The notes: generated by a model from the letters alone, not told the origin. Positions 12,190-26,600 are shown, numbered from the stretch's first letter. The stretch: DNA of 36,784 nt from Mesostigma viride (GCA_009746045.1 RPFO01001916.1:1-36784), one strand, 5' to 3'. A program made the numbers and translations.

Positions 12190-14706
12190 AGCCGCCCCAA
12201 GCGTGCGCGGTGTGTGTACATGTGAGTGCAGCTGCCCCAAGCGTGCGCGGTGTGTGTACATGTGTGTGCAGTTGCCCCTTGCGTGCGCGGTGGATGTACG
12301 TGTGTGTGCATGCCGGCAATTGCGTGCATGGTGTGTGTACGTGTGTGTGCAGCCGCCCCTTGCGTGCGCGGTGTGTGTACGTGTGTGTGCACTCGCCCCT
12401 TGCGTGCGCGGTGTGTGTACAGGTGTGTGCAGCCGCCCCTTGCGTGCATGGTGTATGTACATGTGTGTGCAGCCGCCCCTTGCGTGCGCGGTGGATGTAC
12501 ATGTGTGTGCAGCCGAACCTTGCGTGCATGGTGTGTGTACCTGTGCGTGAAGTCGCTCCTTGCGTGCATGGTGTGTGTACGTGTGTGTGCAGCCACCCCT
12601 TTCGTGCGCGGTGTATGTACATGTGAGTGCCGTCGCCCCAAGCGTGCATTTCGTGTGTAAGTGTGTGTGCAGCAGCCCCTTGCGTGCGCGGTGTATGTAC
12701 GTGTGTGTGCAGCCGCCCCGTGGTTGCGCGGTGGATGTACATGTGAGTGGAGCCGGTCCTTGCGTGCGCGGTGTATTTACGTGTGTGTGCAGCCGCCCCA
12801 AGCGTGCGCGGTGTGTGTACGTGTGTGTGCAGTTGCCCCTTGCGTGCGCGGTGTGTGTACATGTGTGTGCAGTTGCCCCTTGCGTGCGCGGTGGATGTAC
12901 GTGTGTGTGCAGCCGCCCCTTGCGTGCGCGGTGTATTTACGTGTGTGTGCAGCCGCCCCAAGCGTGCGCGGTGTGTGTACGTGTGTGTGCAGTTGCCCCT
13001 TGCGTGCGCGGTGTGTGTACATGTGTGTGCAGTTGCCCCTTGCGTGCGCGGTGTATGTACATGTGTGTGCAGTTGCCCCTTGCGTGCGCGGTGTATGTAC
13101 GTGTGTGTGCAGCCGCCCCTTGCGTGCGCGGTGTAGGTACGTGTGTGTGCAGCCGCCCCAAGCGTGCGCGGTGTGTGTACATGTGTGTGCAGTTGCCCCT
13201 TGCGTGCGCGGTGTGTGTACGTGTGTGTGCAGCCGCCCCTTGCGTGCGCGGTGGATGTACGTGTGTGTGCAGTTGCCCCTTGCGTGCGCGGTGGATGTAC
13301 GTGTGTGTGCAGCCGCCCCTTGCGTGCGCGGTGTGTGTACATGTGAGTGCAGCTGCCCCAAGCGTGCGCGGTGTGTGTACATGTGTGTGCAGTTGCCCCT
13401 TGCGTGCGCGGTGGATGTACGTGTGTGTGCAGCCGCCCCTTGCGTGCGCGGTGTATGTACGTGCGTGTGCAGCCGCCCCTTGCGTGCGCGGTGTATGTAC
13501 ATGTGTGTGCATCCTTGTCCTTGCGTGCGCGGTGTATGTACATGTGTTTGCACTCGCCCCTTGCGTGCGCGGTGGATGTACATGTGTGTGCAGCCGCCCC
13601 TTGCGTGCATGGTTTATGTACATGTGTGTGCAGTCGCCGGCCCCGTGCGTGCGCAGTGGATGTACGTGTGTGTGCAGCCGCCCCGTGCGTGCATGGTGTG
13701 TGTACGTGTGTGTGCAGCAGCCCCTTGCGTGCGCGGTGTATGTACGTTTCTGTGCATGCCGGCCCTTGCGTGCATGGTGTATGTACATGTGCTTGCACTG
13801 GCCCCTTGCGTGCGCGGTGTATGTACGTGTGTGTGCAGCCCCCCTTGCGTGCGCGGTGTATGTACGTGTGTGCGCACTCGCCCCTTGCGTGCGCGGTGTA
13901 TGTACGTGTGTGTGCATGCCGGCAATTGCGTGCATGGTGTGTGTACGTGTGTGTGCAGCCGCCCCTTGCGTGCGCGGTGTGTGTACGTGTGTGTGCACTC
14001 GCCCCTTGCGTGCGCGGTGGATGTACATGTGTGTGCAGCCGCCCCTTGCGTGCATGGTGTATGTCCATGTGTGGGCAGTTGCCCCTTGCGTGCGCGGCGT
14101 ATGTACATGTTTTGCACTCGCCCCTTGCGTGCATGGTGTATGTATGTGTGTGTGCAGCCGCCCCTTGCGTGCGCGGTGGATGTACGTGTGTGTGCAGCCA
14201 CCCCTTTCGTGCGCGGTGTATGTACATGTGAGTGCCGTCGCCCCAAGCGTGCATTTTGTGTGTAAGTGTGTGTGCAGCAGCCCCTTGCGTGCGCGGTGTA
14301 TGTACGTGTGTGTGCAGCCGCCCCGTGGTTGCGCGGTGGATGTACATGTGAGTGGAGCCGGTCCTTGCGTGCGCGGTGTATGTACGTGTGTGTGCAGCCG
14401 CCCCTTGCGTGCGCGGTGTAGGTACGTATGTGTGCAGCCGCCCCTTGCGTGCGCGGTGTATGTACGTGTGTGTGCAGCCGCTCCAAGCGTGCGCGGTGTG
14501 TGTACATGTGAGTGCAGCTGCCCCAAGCGTGCGCGGTGTGTGTACATGTGTGTGCAGTTGCCCCTTGCGTGCGCGGTGGATGTACGTGTGTGTGCATGCC
14601 GGCAATTGCGTGCATGGTGTGTGTACGTGTGTGTGCAGCCGCCCCTTGCGTGCGCGGTGTGTGTACATGTGAGTGCCGTCGCCCCAAGCGTGCATTTTGT
14701 GTGTAA
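12190..14706. repeat. Satellite higher-order block, copy 1
   Basis: A block of about 2.5 kb defined by its order of unit variants. It includes the sequence around 12641-12760 with GTAAGTG, the GCAGCCCC hinge, the GTGGTTGCGCGG unit and AGTGGAGCCGG. Copies 2 and 3 follow at offsets of 3851 and 7864 bp. The visible differences are few, such as one T missing near 14110 and TTTCGTG instead of TTTTGTG near 12648. Confidence 0.85.
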
Positions 14707-16040
14707 GTGTGTGTGCAGCCGCCCCTTGCGTGCGCGGTGTAGGTACGTGTGTGTGCAGCTGCCCCAAGCGTGCGCGGTGTATGTACGTGTGTGTGCAGCC
14801 GCCCCAAGCGTGCGCGGTGTGTGTACGTGTGTGTGCAGTTGCCCCTTGCGTGCGCGGTGTGTGTACATGTGTGTGCAGTTGCCCCTTGCGTGCGCGGTGT
14901 ATGTACATGTGTGTGCAGTTGCCCCTTGCGTGCGCGGTGTGTGTACGTGTGTGTGCAGCCGCCCCTTGCGTGCGCGGTGTGGTACGTGTGTGTGCAGTTG
15001 CCCCTTGCGTGCGCGGTGGATGTACGTGTGTGTGCAGCCGCCCCTTGCGTGCGCGGTGTGTGTACATGTGTGTGCAGCTGCCCCAAGCGTGCGCGGTGTG
15101 TGTACATGTGTGTGCAGTTGCCCCTTGCGTGCGCGGTGGATGTACGTGTGTGTGCAGCCGCCCCTTGCGTGCGCGGTGTATGTACGTGCGTGTGCAGCCG
15201 CCCCTTGCGTGCGCGGTGTATGTACATGTGTGTGCATCCTTGTCCTTGCGTGCGCGGTGTATGTACATGTGTTGCACTCGCCCCTTGCGTGCGCGGTGGA
15301 TGTACATGTGTGTGCAGCCGCCCCTTGCGTGCATGGTTTATGTACATGTGTGTGCAGTCGCCGGCCCCGTGCGTGCGCAGTGGATGTACGTGTGTGTGCA
15401 GCCGCCCCGTGCGTGCATGGTGTGTGTACGTGTGTGTGCAGCAGCCCCTTGCGTGCGCGGTGTATGTACGTTTCTGTGCATGCCGGCCCTTGCGTGCATG
15501 GTGTATGTACATGTGCTTGCACTGGCCCCTTGCGTGCGCGGTGTATGTACGTGTGTGTGCAGCCCCCCTTGCGTGCGCGGTGTATGTACGTGTGTGCGCA
15601 CTCGCCCCTTGCGTGCGCGGTGTATGTACGTGTGTGTGCATGCCGGCAATTGCGTGCATGGTGTGTGTACGTGTGTGTGCAGCCGCCCCTTGCGTGCGCG
15701 GTGTGTGTACGTGTGTGTGCACTCGCCCCTTGCGTGCGCGGTGGATGTACATGTGTGTGCAGCCGCCCCTTGCGTGTGCGGTGGATGTACATGTGTGTGC
15801 AGCCGCCCCGTGCGTGCATGGTGTGTGTACGTGTGTGTGCAGCAGCCCCTTGCGTGCGCGGTGTATGTACGTTTCTGTGCATGCCGGCCCTTGCGTGCAT
15901 GGTGTATGTACATGTGCTTGCACTGGCCCCTTGCGTGCGCGGTGTATGTACGTGTGTGTGCAGCCCCCCTTGCGTGCGCGGTGTATGTACGTGTGTGCGC
16001 ACTCGCCCCAAGCGTGCGCGGTGTATGTACGTGTGTGTGC

Positions 16041-18558
16041 AGCCGCCCCAAGCGTGCGCGGTGTGTGTACATGTGAGTGCAGCTGCCCCAAGCGTGCGCG
16101 GTGTGTGTACATGTGTGTGCAGTTGCCCCTTGCGTGCGCGGTGGATGTACGTGTGTGTGCATGCCGGCAATTGCGTGCATGGTGTGTGTACGTGTGTGTG
16201 CAGCCGCCCCTTGCGTGCGCGGTGTGTGTACGTGTGTGTGCACTCGCCCCTTGCGTGCGCGGTGTGTGTACAGGTGTGTGCAGCCGCCCCTTGCGTGCAT
16301 GGTGTATGTACATGTGTGTGCAGCCGCCCCTTGCGTGCGCGGTGGATGTACATGTGTGTGCAGCCGAACCTTGCGTGCATGGTGTGTGTACCTGTGCGTG
16401 AAGTCGCTCCTTGCGTGCATGGTGTGTGTACGTGTGTGTGCAGCCACCCCTTTCGTGCGCGGTGTATGTACATGTGAGTGCCGTCGCCCCAAGCGTGCAT
16501 TTTGTGTGTAAGTGTGTGTGCAGCAGCCCCTTGCGTGCGCGGTGTATGTACGTGTGTGTGCAGCCGCCCCGTGGTTGCGCGGTGGATGTACATGTGAGTG
16601 GAGCCGGTCCTTGCGTGCGCGGTGTATTTACGTGTGTGTGCAGCCGCCCCAAGCGTGCGCGGTGTGTGTACGTGTGTGTGCAGTTGCCCCTTGCGTGCGC
16701 GGTGTGTGTACATGTGTGTGCAGTTGCCCCTTGCGTGCGCGGTGGATGTACGTGTGTGTGCAGCCGCCCCTTGCGTGCGCGGTGTATTTACGTGTGTGTG
16801 CAGCCGCCCCAAGCGTGCGCGGTGTGTGTACGTGTGTGTGCAGTTGCCCCTTGCGTGCGCGGTGTGTGTACATGTGTGTGCAGTTGCCCCTTGCGTGCGC
16901 GGTGTATGTACATGTGTGTGCAGTTGCCCCTTGCGTGCGCGGTGTATGTACGTGTGTGTGCAGCCGCCCCTTGCGTGCGCGGTGTAGGTACGTGTGTGTG
17001 CAGCCGCCCCAAGCGTGCGCGGTGTGTGTACATGTGTGTGCAGTTGCCCCTTGCGTGCGCGGTGTGTGTACGTGTGTGTGCAGCCGCCCCTTGCGTGCGC
17101 GGTGGATGTACGTGTGTGTGCAGTTGCCCCTTGCGTGCGCGGTGGATGTACGTGTGTGTGCAGCCGCCCCTTGCGTGCGCGGTGTGTGTACATGTGAGTG
17201 CAGCTGCCCCAAGCGTGCGCGGTGTGTGTACATGTGTGTGCAGTTGCCCCTTGCGTGCGCGGTGGATGTACGTGTGTGTGCAGCCGCCCCTTGCGTGCGC
17301 GGTGTATGTACGTGCGTGTGCAGCCGCCCCTTGCGTGCGCGGTGTATGTACATGTGTGTGCATCCTTGTCCTTGCGTGCGCGGTGTATGTACATGTGTTT
17401 GCACTCGCCCCTTGCGTGCGCGGTGGATGTACATGTGTGTGCAGCCGCCCCTTGCGTGCATGGTTTATGTACATGTGTGTGCAGTCGCCGGCCCCGTGCG
17501 TGCGCAGTGGATGTACGTGTGTGTGCAGCCGCCCCGTGCGTGCATGGTGTGTGTACGTGTGTGTGCAGCAGCCCCTTGCGTGCGCGGTGTATGTACGTTT
17601 CTGTGCATGCCGGCCCTTGCGTGCATGGTGTATGTACATGTGCTTGCACTGGCCCCTTGCGTGCGCGGTGTATGTACGTGTGTGTGCAGCCCCCCTTGCG
17701 TGCGCGGTGTATGTACGTGTGTGCGCACTCGCCCCTTGCGTGCGCGGTGTATGTACGTGTGTGTGCATGCCGGCAATTGCGTGCATGGTGTGTGTACGTG
17801 TGTGTGCAGCCGCCCCTTGCGTGCGCGGTGTGTGTACGTGTGTGTGCACTCGCCCCTTGCGTGCGCGGTGGATGTACATGTGTGTGCAGCCGCCCCTTGC
17901 GTGCATGGTGTATGTCCATGTGTGGGCAGTTGCCCCTTGCGTGCGCGGCGTATGTACATGTTTTTGCACTCGCCCCTTGCGTGCATGGTGTATGTATGTG
18001 TGTGTGCAGCCGCCCCTTGCGTGCGCGGTGGATGTACGTGTGTGTGCAGCCACCCCTTTCGTGCGCGGTGTATGTACATGTGAGTGCCGTCGCCCCAAGC
18101 GTGCATTTTGTGTGTAAGTGTGTGTGCAGCAGCCCCTTGCGTGCGCGGTGTATGTACGTGTGTGTGCAGCCGCCCCGTGGTTGCGCGGTGGATGTACATG
18201 TGAGTGGAGCCGGTCCTTGCGTGCGCGGTGTATGTACGTGTGTGTGCAGCCGCCCCTTGCGTGCGCGGTGTAGGTACGTATGTGTGCAGCCGCCCCTTGC
18301 GTGCGCGGTGTATGTACGTGTGTGTGCAGCCGCTCCAAGCGTGCGCGGTGTGTGTACATGTGAGTGCAGCTGCCCCAAGCGTGCGCGGTGTGTGTACATG
18401 TGTGTGCAGTTGCCCCTTGCGTGCGCGGTGGATGTACGTGTGTGTGCATGCCGGCAATTGCGTGCATGGTGTGTGTACGTGTGTGTGCAGCCGCCCCTTG
18501 CGTGCGCGGTGTGTGTACATGTGAGTGCCGTCGCCCCAAGCGTGCATTTTGTGTGTAA
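16041..18558. repeat. Satellite higher-order block, copy 2
   Basis: The same ordered unit variants as copy 1, offset by 3851 bp, or 3852 bp after the single-T indel in the GTTTTTGCACTCG unit. Translations of several frames agree over hundreds of residues, which implies near-identical DNA. Confidence 0.85.
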
Positions 18559-20053
18559 GTGTGTGTGCAGCCGCCCCTTGCGTGCGCGGTGTAGGTACGT
18601 GTGTGTGCAGCAGCCCCAAGCGTGCGCGGTGTATGTACGTGTGTGTGCAGCCGCCCCAAGCGTGCGCGGTGTGTGTACATGTGAGTGCAGCTGCCCCAAG
18701 CGTGCGCGGTGTGTGTACATGTGTGTGCAGTTGCCCCTTGCGTGCGCGGTGGATGTACGTGTGTGTGCATGCCGGCAATTGCGTGCATGGTGTGTGTACG
18801 TGTGTGTGCAGCCGCCCCTTGCGTGCGCGGTGTGTGTACGTGTGTGTGCAGCCGCCCCTTGCGTGCATGGTGTATGTCCATGTGAGTGCCGTTGCCCCTT
18901 GCGTGCGCGGTGGATGTACGTGTGTGTGCAGCCACCCCTTTCGTGCGCGGTGTATGTACATGTGAGTGCCGTCGCCCCAAGCGTGCATTTTGTGTGTAAG
19001 TGTGTGTGCAGCCGCCCCTTGCGTGCGCGGTGTAGGTACGTGTGTGTGCAGCCGCCCCAAGCGTGCGCGGTGTATGTACGTGTGTGTGCAGCCGCCCCAA
19101 GCGTGCGCGGTGTGTGTACATGTGAGTGCAGCTGCCCCAAGCGTGCGCGGTGTGTGTACATGTGTGTGCAGTTGCCCCTTGCGTGCGCGGTGGATGTACG
19201 TGTGTGTGCATGCCGGCAATTGCGTGCATGGTGTGTGTACGTGTGTGTGCAGCCGCCCCTTGCGTGCGCGGTGTGTGTACGTGTGTGTGCAGCCGCCCCT
19301 TGCGTGCATGGTGTATGTCCATGTGAGTGCCGTTGCCCCTTGCGTGCGCGGTGTATGTACGTGTGTGTGCAGCCGTCCCTTAATTGCGTGCGCGGTGGAT
19401 GTACATGTGCGGGCAGTTGCCCCTTGCGTGCGCGGTGTATGTACGTGTGTGTGCAGCCGTCCCTTGCGTGCGCGGTGTATGTACGTGTGTGTGCAGCCGC
19501 CCCTTGCGTGCATGGTGAGTGTAAGTGTGTGTGCAGCAGCCCCTTGCGTGCGCAGTGTATGTACGTGTGTGTGCAGCCGCCCCTTGCGTGCGCGGTGTGT
19601 GTATACTGTGTGTGCATGCCGGCCCTTGCGTGCATGGTGTGTGTACGTGTGTGTGCAGCCGCCCAAGAGTATGTACATGTGAGTGCCGTCGCCCCTAATT
19701 GCGTGCATTGTGTGTGTAAGTGTGTGTGCAGCAGCCCCTTGCGTGCGCGGTGTATGTACGTGTGTGTGCAGCCGGCAATTGCGTGCATGGTGTGTGTACG
19801 TGTGTGTGCAGCCGCCCCTTGCGTGCGCGGTGTGTGTACGTGTGTGTGCAGCCGCCCCTTGCGTGCATGGTGTATGTCCATGTGAGTGCCGTTGCCCCTT
19901 GCGTGCGCGGTGTATGTACGTGTGTGTGCAGCCGTCCCTTAATTGCGTGCGCGGTGGATGTACATGTGCGGGCAGTTGCCCCTTGCGTGCGCGGTGTATG
20001 TACGTGTGTGTGCAGCCGTCCCTTGCGTGCGCGGTGTATGTACGTGTGTGTGC

Positions 20054-22571
20054 AGCCGCCCCAAGCGTGCGCGGTGTGTGTACATGTGAGTGCAGCTGCC
20101 CCAAGCGTGCGCGGTGTGTGTACATGTGTGTGCAGTTGCCCCTTGCGTGCGCGGTGGATGTACGTGTGTGTGCATGCCGGCAATTGCGTGCATGGTGTGT
20201 GTACGTGTGTGTGCAGCCGCCCCTTGCGTGCGCGGTGTGTGTACGTGTGTGTGCACTCGCCCCTTGCGTGCGCGGTGTGTGTACAGGTGTGTGCAGCCGC
20301 CCCTTGCGTGCATGGTGTATGTACATGTGTGTGCAGCCGCCCCTTGCGTGCGCGGTGGATGTACATGTGTGTGCAGCCGAACCTTGCGTGCATGGTGTGT
20401 GTACCTGTGCGTGAAGTCGCTCCTTGCGTGCATGGTGTGTGTACGTGTGTGTGCAGCCACCCCTTTCGTGCGCGGTGTATGTACATGTGAGTGCCGTCGC
20501 CCCAAGCGTGCATTTTGTGTGTAAGTGTGTGTGCAGCAGCCCCTTGCGTGCGCGGTGTATGTACGTGTGTGTGCAGCCGCCCCGTGGTTGCGCGGTGGAT
20601 GTACATGTGAGTGGAGCCGGTCCTTGCGTGCGCGGTGTATTTACGTGTGTGTGCAGCCGCCCCAAGCGTGCGCGGTGTGTGTACGTGTGTGTGCAGTTGC
20701 CCCTTGCGTGCGCGGTGTGTGTACATGTGTGTGCAGTTGCCCCTTGCGTGCGCGGTGGATGTACGTGTGTGTGCAGCCGCCCCTTGCGTGCGCGGTGTAT
20801 TTACGTGTGTGTGCAGCCGCCCCAAGCGTGCGCGGTGTGTGTACGTGTGTGTGCAGTTGCCCCTTGCGTGCGCGGTGTGTGTACATGTGTGTGCAGTTGC
20901 CCCTTGCGTGCGCGGTGTATGTACATGTGTGTGCAGTTGCCCCTTGCGTGCGCGGTGTATGTACGTGTGTGTGCAGCCGCCCCTTGCGTGCGCGGTGTAG
21001 GTACGTGTGTGTGCAGCCGCCCCAAGCGTGCGCGGTGTGTGTACATGTGTGTGCAGTTGCCCCTTGCGTGCGCGGTGTGTGTACGTGTGTGTGCAGCCGC
21101 CCCTTGCGTGCGCGGTGGATGTACGTGTGTGTGCAGTTGCCCCTTGCGTGCGCGGTGGATGTACGTGTGTGTGCAGCCGCCCCTTGCGTGCGCGGTGTGT
21201 GTACATGTGAGTGCAGCTGCCCCAAGCGTGCGCGGTGTGTGTACATGTGTGTGCAGTTGCCCCTTGCGTGCGCGGTGGATGTACGTGTGTGTGCAGCCGC
21301 CCCTTGCGTGCGCGGTGTATGTACGTGCGTGTGCAGCCGCCCCTTGCGTGCGCGGTGTATGTACATGTGTGTGCATCCTTGTCCTTGCGTGCGCGGTGTA
21401 TGTACATGTGTTTGCACTCGCCCCTTGCGTGCGCGGTGGATGTACATGTGTGTGCAGCCGCCCCTTGCGTGCATGGTTTATGTACATGTGTGTGCAGTCG
21501 CCGGCCCCGTGCGTGCGCAGTGGATGTACGTGTGTGTGCAGCCGCCCCGTGCGTGCATGGTGTGTGTACGTGTGTGTGCAGCAGCCCCTTGCGTGCGCGG
21601 TGTATGTACGTTTCTGTGCATGCCGGCCCTTGCGTGCATGGTGTATGTACATGTGCTTGCACTGGCCCCTTGCGTGCGCGGTGTATGTACGTGTGTGTGC
21701 AGCCCCCCTTGCGTGCGCGGTGTATGTACGTGTGTGCGCACTCGCCCCTTGCGTGCGCGGTGTATGTACGTGTGTGTGCATGCCGGCAATTGCGTGCATG
21801 GTGTGTGTACGTGTGTGTGCAGCCGCCCCTTGCGTGCGCGGTGTGTGTACGTGTGTGTGCACTCGCCCCTTGCGTGCGCGGTGGATGTACATGTGTGTGC
21901 AGCCGCCCCTTGCGTGCATGGTGTATGTCCATGTGTGGGCAGTTGCCCCTTGCGTGCGCGGCGTATGTACATGTTTTTGCACTCGCCCCTTGCGTGCATG
22001 GTGTATGTATGTGTGTGTGCAGCCGCCCCTTGCGTGCGCGGTGGATGTACGTGTGTGTGCAGCCACCCCTTTCGTGCGCGGTGTATGTACATGTGAGTGC
22101 CGTCGCCCCAAGCGTGCATTTTGTGTGTAAGTGTGTGTGCAGCAGCCCCTTGCGTGCGCGGTGTATGTACGTGTGTGTGCAGCCGCCCCGTGGTTGCGCG
22201 GTGGATGTACATGTGAGTGGAGCCGGTCCTTGCGTGCGCGGTGTATGTACGTGTGTGTGCAGCCGCCCCTTGCGTGCGCGGTGTAGGTACGTATGTGTGC
22301 AGCCGCCCCTTGCGTGCGCGGTGTATGTACGTGTGTGTGCAGCCGCTCCAAGCGTGCGCGGTGTGTGTACATGTGAGTGCAGCTGCCCCAAGCGTGCGCG
22401 GTGTGTGTACATGTGTGTGCAGTTGCCCCTTGCGTGCGCGGTGGATGTACGTGTGTGTGCATGCCGGCAATTGCGTGCATGGTGTGTGTACGTGTGTGTG
22501 CAGCCGCCCCTTGCGTGCGCGGTGTGTGTACATGTGAGTGCCGTCGCCCCAAGCGTGCATTTTGTGTGTAA
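20054..22571. repeat. Satellite higher-order block, copy 3
   Basis: Collinear with copy 2 at an offset of 4013 bp. The extra 160 bp between copies 2 and 3, compared with copies 1 and 2, equals four 40-bp units. That fits unequal exchange in unit register. Confidence 0.85.
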
Positions 22572-23662
22572 GTGTGTGTGCAGCCGCCCCTTGCGTGCGC
22601 GGTGTAGGTACGTGTGTGTGCAGCCGCCCCAAGCGTGCGCGGTGTATGTACGTGTGTGTGCAGCCGCCCCAAGCGTGCGCGGTGTGTGTACATGTGAGTG
22701 CAGCTGCCCCAAGCGTGCGCGGTGTGTGTACATGTGTGTGCAGTTGCCCCTTGCGTGCGCGGTGGATGTACGTGTGTGTGCATGCCGGCAATTGCGTGCA
22801 TGGTGTGTGTACGTGTGTGTGCAGCCGCCCCTTGCGTGCGCGGTGTGTGTACGTGTGTGTGCACTCGCCCCTTGCGTGCGCGGTGTGTGTACAGGTGTGT
22901 GCAGCCGCCCCTTGCGTGCATGGTGTATGTACATGTGTGTGCAGCTGCCCCTTGCGTGCGCGGTGGATGTACATGTGTGTGCAGCCGAACCTTGCGTGCA
23001 TGGTGTGTGTACCTGTGCGTGAAGTCGCTCCTTGCGTGCATGGTGTGTGTACGTGTGTGTGCAGCCACCCCTTTCGTGCGCGGTGTATGTACATGTGAGT
23101 GCCGTCGCCCCAAGCGTGCATTTTGTGTGTAAGTGTGTGTGCAGCAGCCCCTTGCGTGCGCGGTGTATGTACGTGTGTGTGCAGCCGCCCCGTGGTTGCG
23201 CGGTGGATGTACATGTGAGTGGAGCCGGTCCTTGCGTGCGCGGTGTATGTACGTGTGTGTGCAGCCGCCCCTTGCGTGCGCGGTGTAGGTACGTATGTGT
23301 GCAGCCGCCCCTTGCGTGCGCGGTGTATGTACGTGTGTGTGCAGCCGCCCCAAGCGTGCGCGGTGTGTGTACATGTGAGTGCAGCTGCCCCAAGCGTGCG
23401 CGGTGTGTGTACATGTGTGTGCAGTTGCCCCTTGCGTGCGCGGTGGATGTACGTGTGTGTGCATGCCGGCAATTGCGTGCATGGTGTGTGTACGTGTGTG
23501 TGCAGCCGCCCCTTGCGTGCGCGGTGTGTGTACATGTGAGTGCCGTCGCCCCAAGCGTGCATTTTGTGTGTAAGTGTGTGTGCAGCCGCCCCTTGCGTGC
23601 GCGGTGTAGGTACGTGTGTGTGCAGCCGCCCCAAGCGTGCGCGGTGTGTGTACGTGTGTGTG

Positions 23663-26600
23663 CAGCCGCCCCAAGCGTGCGCGGTGTGTGTACATGTGAG
23701 TGCAGCTGCCCCAAGCGTGCGCGGTGTGTGTACATGTGTGTGCAGTTGCCCCTTGCGTGCGCGGTGGATGTACGGGTGTGTGCATGCCGGCAATTGCGTG
23801 CATGGTGTGTGTACGTGTGTGTGCAGCCGCCCCTTGCGTGCGCGGTGTGTGTACGTGTGTGTGCACTCGCCCCTTGCGTGCGCGGTGTATGTACGTGTGT
23901 GTGCAGCCGCCCCTTGCGTGCGCGGTGTAGGTACGTGTGTGTGCAGCCGCCCCAAGCGTGCGCGGTGTATGTATGTGTGTGTGCAGCCGCCCCTTGCGTG
24001 CGCGGTGGATGTACGTGTGTGTGCAGCCACCCCTTTCGTGCGCGGTGTATGTACATGTGAGTGCCGTCGCCCCAAGCGTGCATTTTGTGTGTAAGTGTGT
24101 GTGCAGCAGCCCCTTGCGTGCGCGGTGTATGTACGTGTGTGTGCAGCCGCCCCGTGGTTGTGCGGTGGATGTACATGTGAGTGGAGCCGGTCCTTGCGTG
24201 CGCGGTGTATGTACGTGTGTGTGCAGCCGCCCCTTGCGTGCGTGGTGTGTGTACATGTAAGTGCAGCCGCCCCTTGCGTGCGCGGTGTATGTACGTGTGT
24301 GTGCAGCCGTCCCTTGCGTGCGCGGTGTGTGTACGTGTGAGTGCAGCTGCCCCAAGCGTGCGCGGTGTGTGTACATGTGTGTGCAGTTGCCCCTTGCGTG
24401 CGCGGTGGATGTACGTGTGTGTGCATGCCGGCAATTGCGTGCATGGTGTGTGTACGTGTGTGTGCAGCCGCCCCTTGCGTGCGCGGTGTGTGTACGTGTG
24501 TGTGCACTCGCCCCTTGCGTGCGCGGTGGATGTACATGTGTGTGCAGCCGCCCCTTGCGTGCATGGTGTATGTCCATGTGTGGGCAGTTGCCCCTTGCGT
24601 GCGCGGCGTATGTACATGTTTTTGCACTCGCCCCTTGCGTGCATGGTGTATGTATGTGTGTGTGCAGCCGCCCCTTGCGTGCGCGGTGGATGTACGTGTG
24701 TGTGCAGCCACCCCTTTCGTGCGCGGTGTATGTACATGTGAGTGCCGTCGCCCCAAGCGTGCATTTTGTGTGTAAGTGTGTGTGCAGCAGCCCCTTGCGT
24801 GCGCGGTGTATGTACGTGTGTGTGCAGCCGCCCCGTGGTTGCGCGGTGGATGTACATGTGAGTGGAGCCGCCCCAAGCGTGTGTACATGTGTGTGCAGTT
24901 GCCCCTTGCGTGCGCGGTGGATGTACGTGTGTGTGCATGCCGGCAATTGCGTGCATGGTGTGTGTACGTTTGTGTGCAGCCGCCCCTTGCGTGCGCGGTG
25001 TGTGTACGTGTGTGTGAATCCTTGTCCTTGCGTGCATGGTGTATGTACATGTGGGTGCAGCCGCCCCTTGCGTGCGCGGTGTATGCCAGTGTGTGTGCAT
25101 GCCGGCCCTTGCGTGCATGGTGTGTGTAAGTGTGTGTGCAGCCGCCCCGAGCGTGTGTACATGTGTGTGCAGTTGCCCCTTGCGTGCGCAGTGGATGTAC
25201 GTGTGTGTGCATGCCGGCAATTGCATGCATGGTGTGTGTACGTGTGTGTGCAGCCGCCCCTTTCGTGCGCGGTGTGTGTACGTGTGTGTGCACTCGCCCC
25301 TTGCGTGCGCGGTGTATGTACGTGTGTGTGCAGCCGCCCCTTGCGTGCGCGGTGTATGCCAGTGTGTGTGCATGCCGGCCCTTGCGTGCATGGTGTGTGT
25401 AAGTGTGTGTGCAGCCCCTTGCGTGCATGGTGTATGTACGTGTGTGTGCAGCCGCCCCTTGCGTGCGCGGTGTGTGTACGTATGTGTGCAGCCGCCCCTT
25501 GCGTGCGCGGTGTATGTACGTGTGTGTGCAGCCGCCCCTTGCGTGCGCGGTGTAGGTACGTGTGTGTGCAGCCGCCCCAAGCGTGCGCGGTGTGTGTACA
25601 TGTGAGTGCAGCTGCCCCAAGCGTGCGCGGTGTGTGTACATGTGTGTGCAGTTGCCCCTTGCGTGCGCGGTGGATGTACGGGTGTGTGCATGCCGGCAAT
25701 TGCGTGCATGGTGTGTGTACGTGTGTGTGCAGCCGCCCCTTGCGTGCGCGGTGTGTGTACGTGTGTGTGCACTCGCCCCTTGCGTGCGCGGTGTATGTAC
25801 GTGTGTGTGCAGCCGCCCCTTGCGTGCGCGGTGTAGGTACGTGTGTGTGCAGCCGCCCCAAGCGTGCGCGGTGTATGTATGTGTGTGTGCAGCCGCCCCT
25901 TGCGTGCGCGGTGGATGTACGTGTGTGTGCAGCCACCCCTTTCGTGCGCGGTGTATGTACATGTGAGTGCCGTCGCCCCAAGCGTGCATTTTGTGTGTAA
26001 GTGTGTGTGCAGCAGCCCCTTGCGTGCGCGGTGTATGTACGTGTGTGTGCAGCCGCCCCGTGGTTGTGCGGTGGATGTACATGTGAGTGGAGCCGGTCCT
26101 TGCGTGCGCGGTGTATGTACGTGTGTGTGCAGCCGCCCCTTGCGTGCGTGGTGTGTGTACATGTAAGTGCAGCCGCCCCTTGCGTGCGCGGTGTATGTAC
26201 GTGTGTGTGCAGCCGTCCCTTGCGTGCGCGGTGTGTGTACGTGTGAGTGCAGCTGCCCCAAGCGTGCGCGGTGTGTGTACATGTGTGTGCAGTTGCCCCT
26301 TGCGTGCGCGGTGGATGTACGTGTGTGTGCATGCCGGCAATTGCGTGCATGGTGTGTGTACGTGTGTGTGCAGCCGCCCCTTGCGTGCGCGGTGTGTGTA
26401 CGTGTGTGTGCACTCGCCCCTTGCGTGCGCGGTGGATGTACATGTGTGTGCAGCCGCCCCTTGCGTGCATGGTGTATGTCCATGTGTGGGCAGTTGCCCC
26501 TTGCGTGCGCGGCGTATGTACATGTTTTTGCACTCGCCCCTTGCGTGCATGGTGTATGTATGTGTGTGTGCAGCCGCCCCTTGCGTGCGCGGTGGATGTA

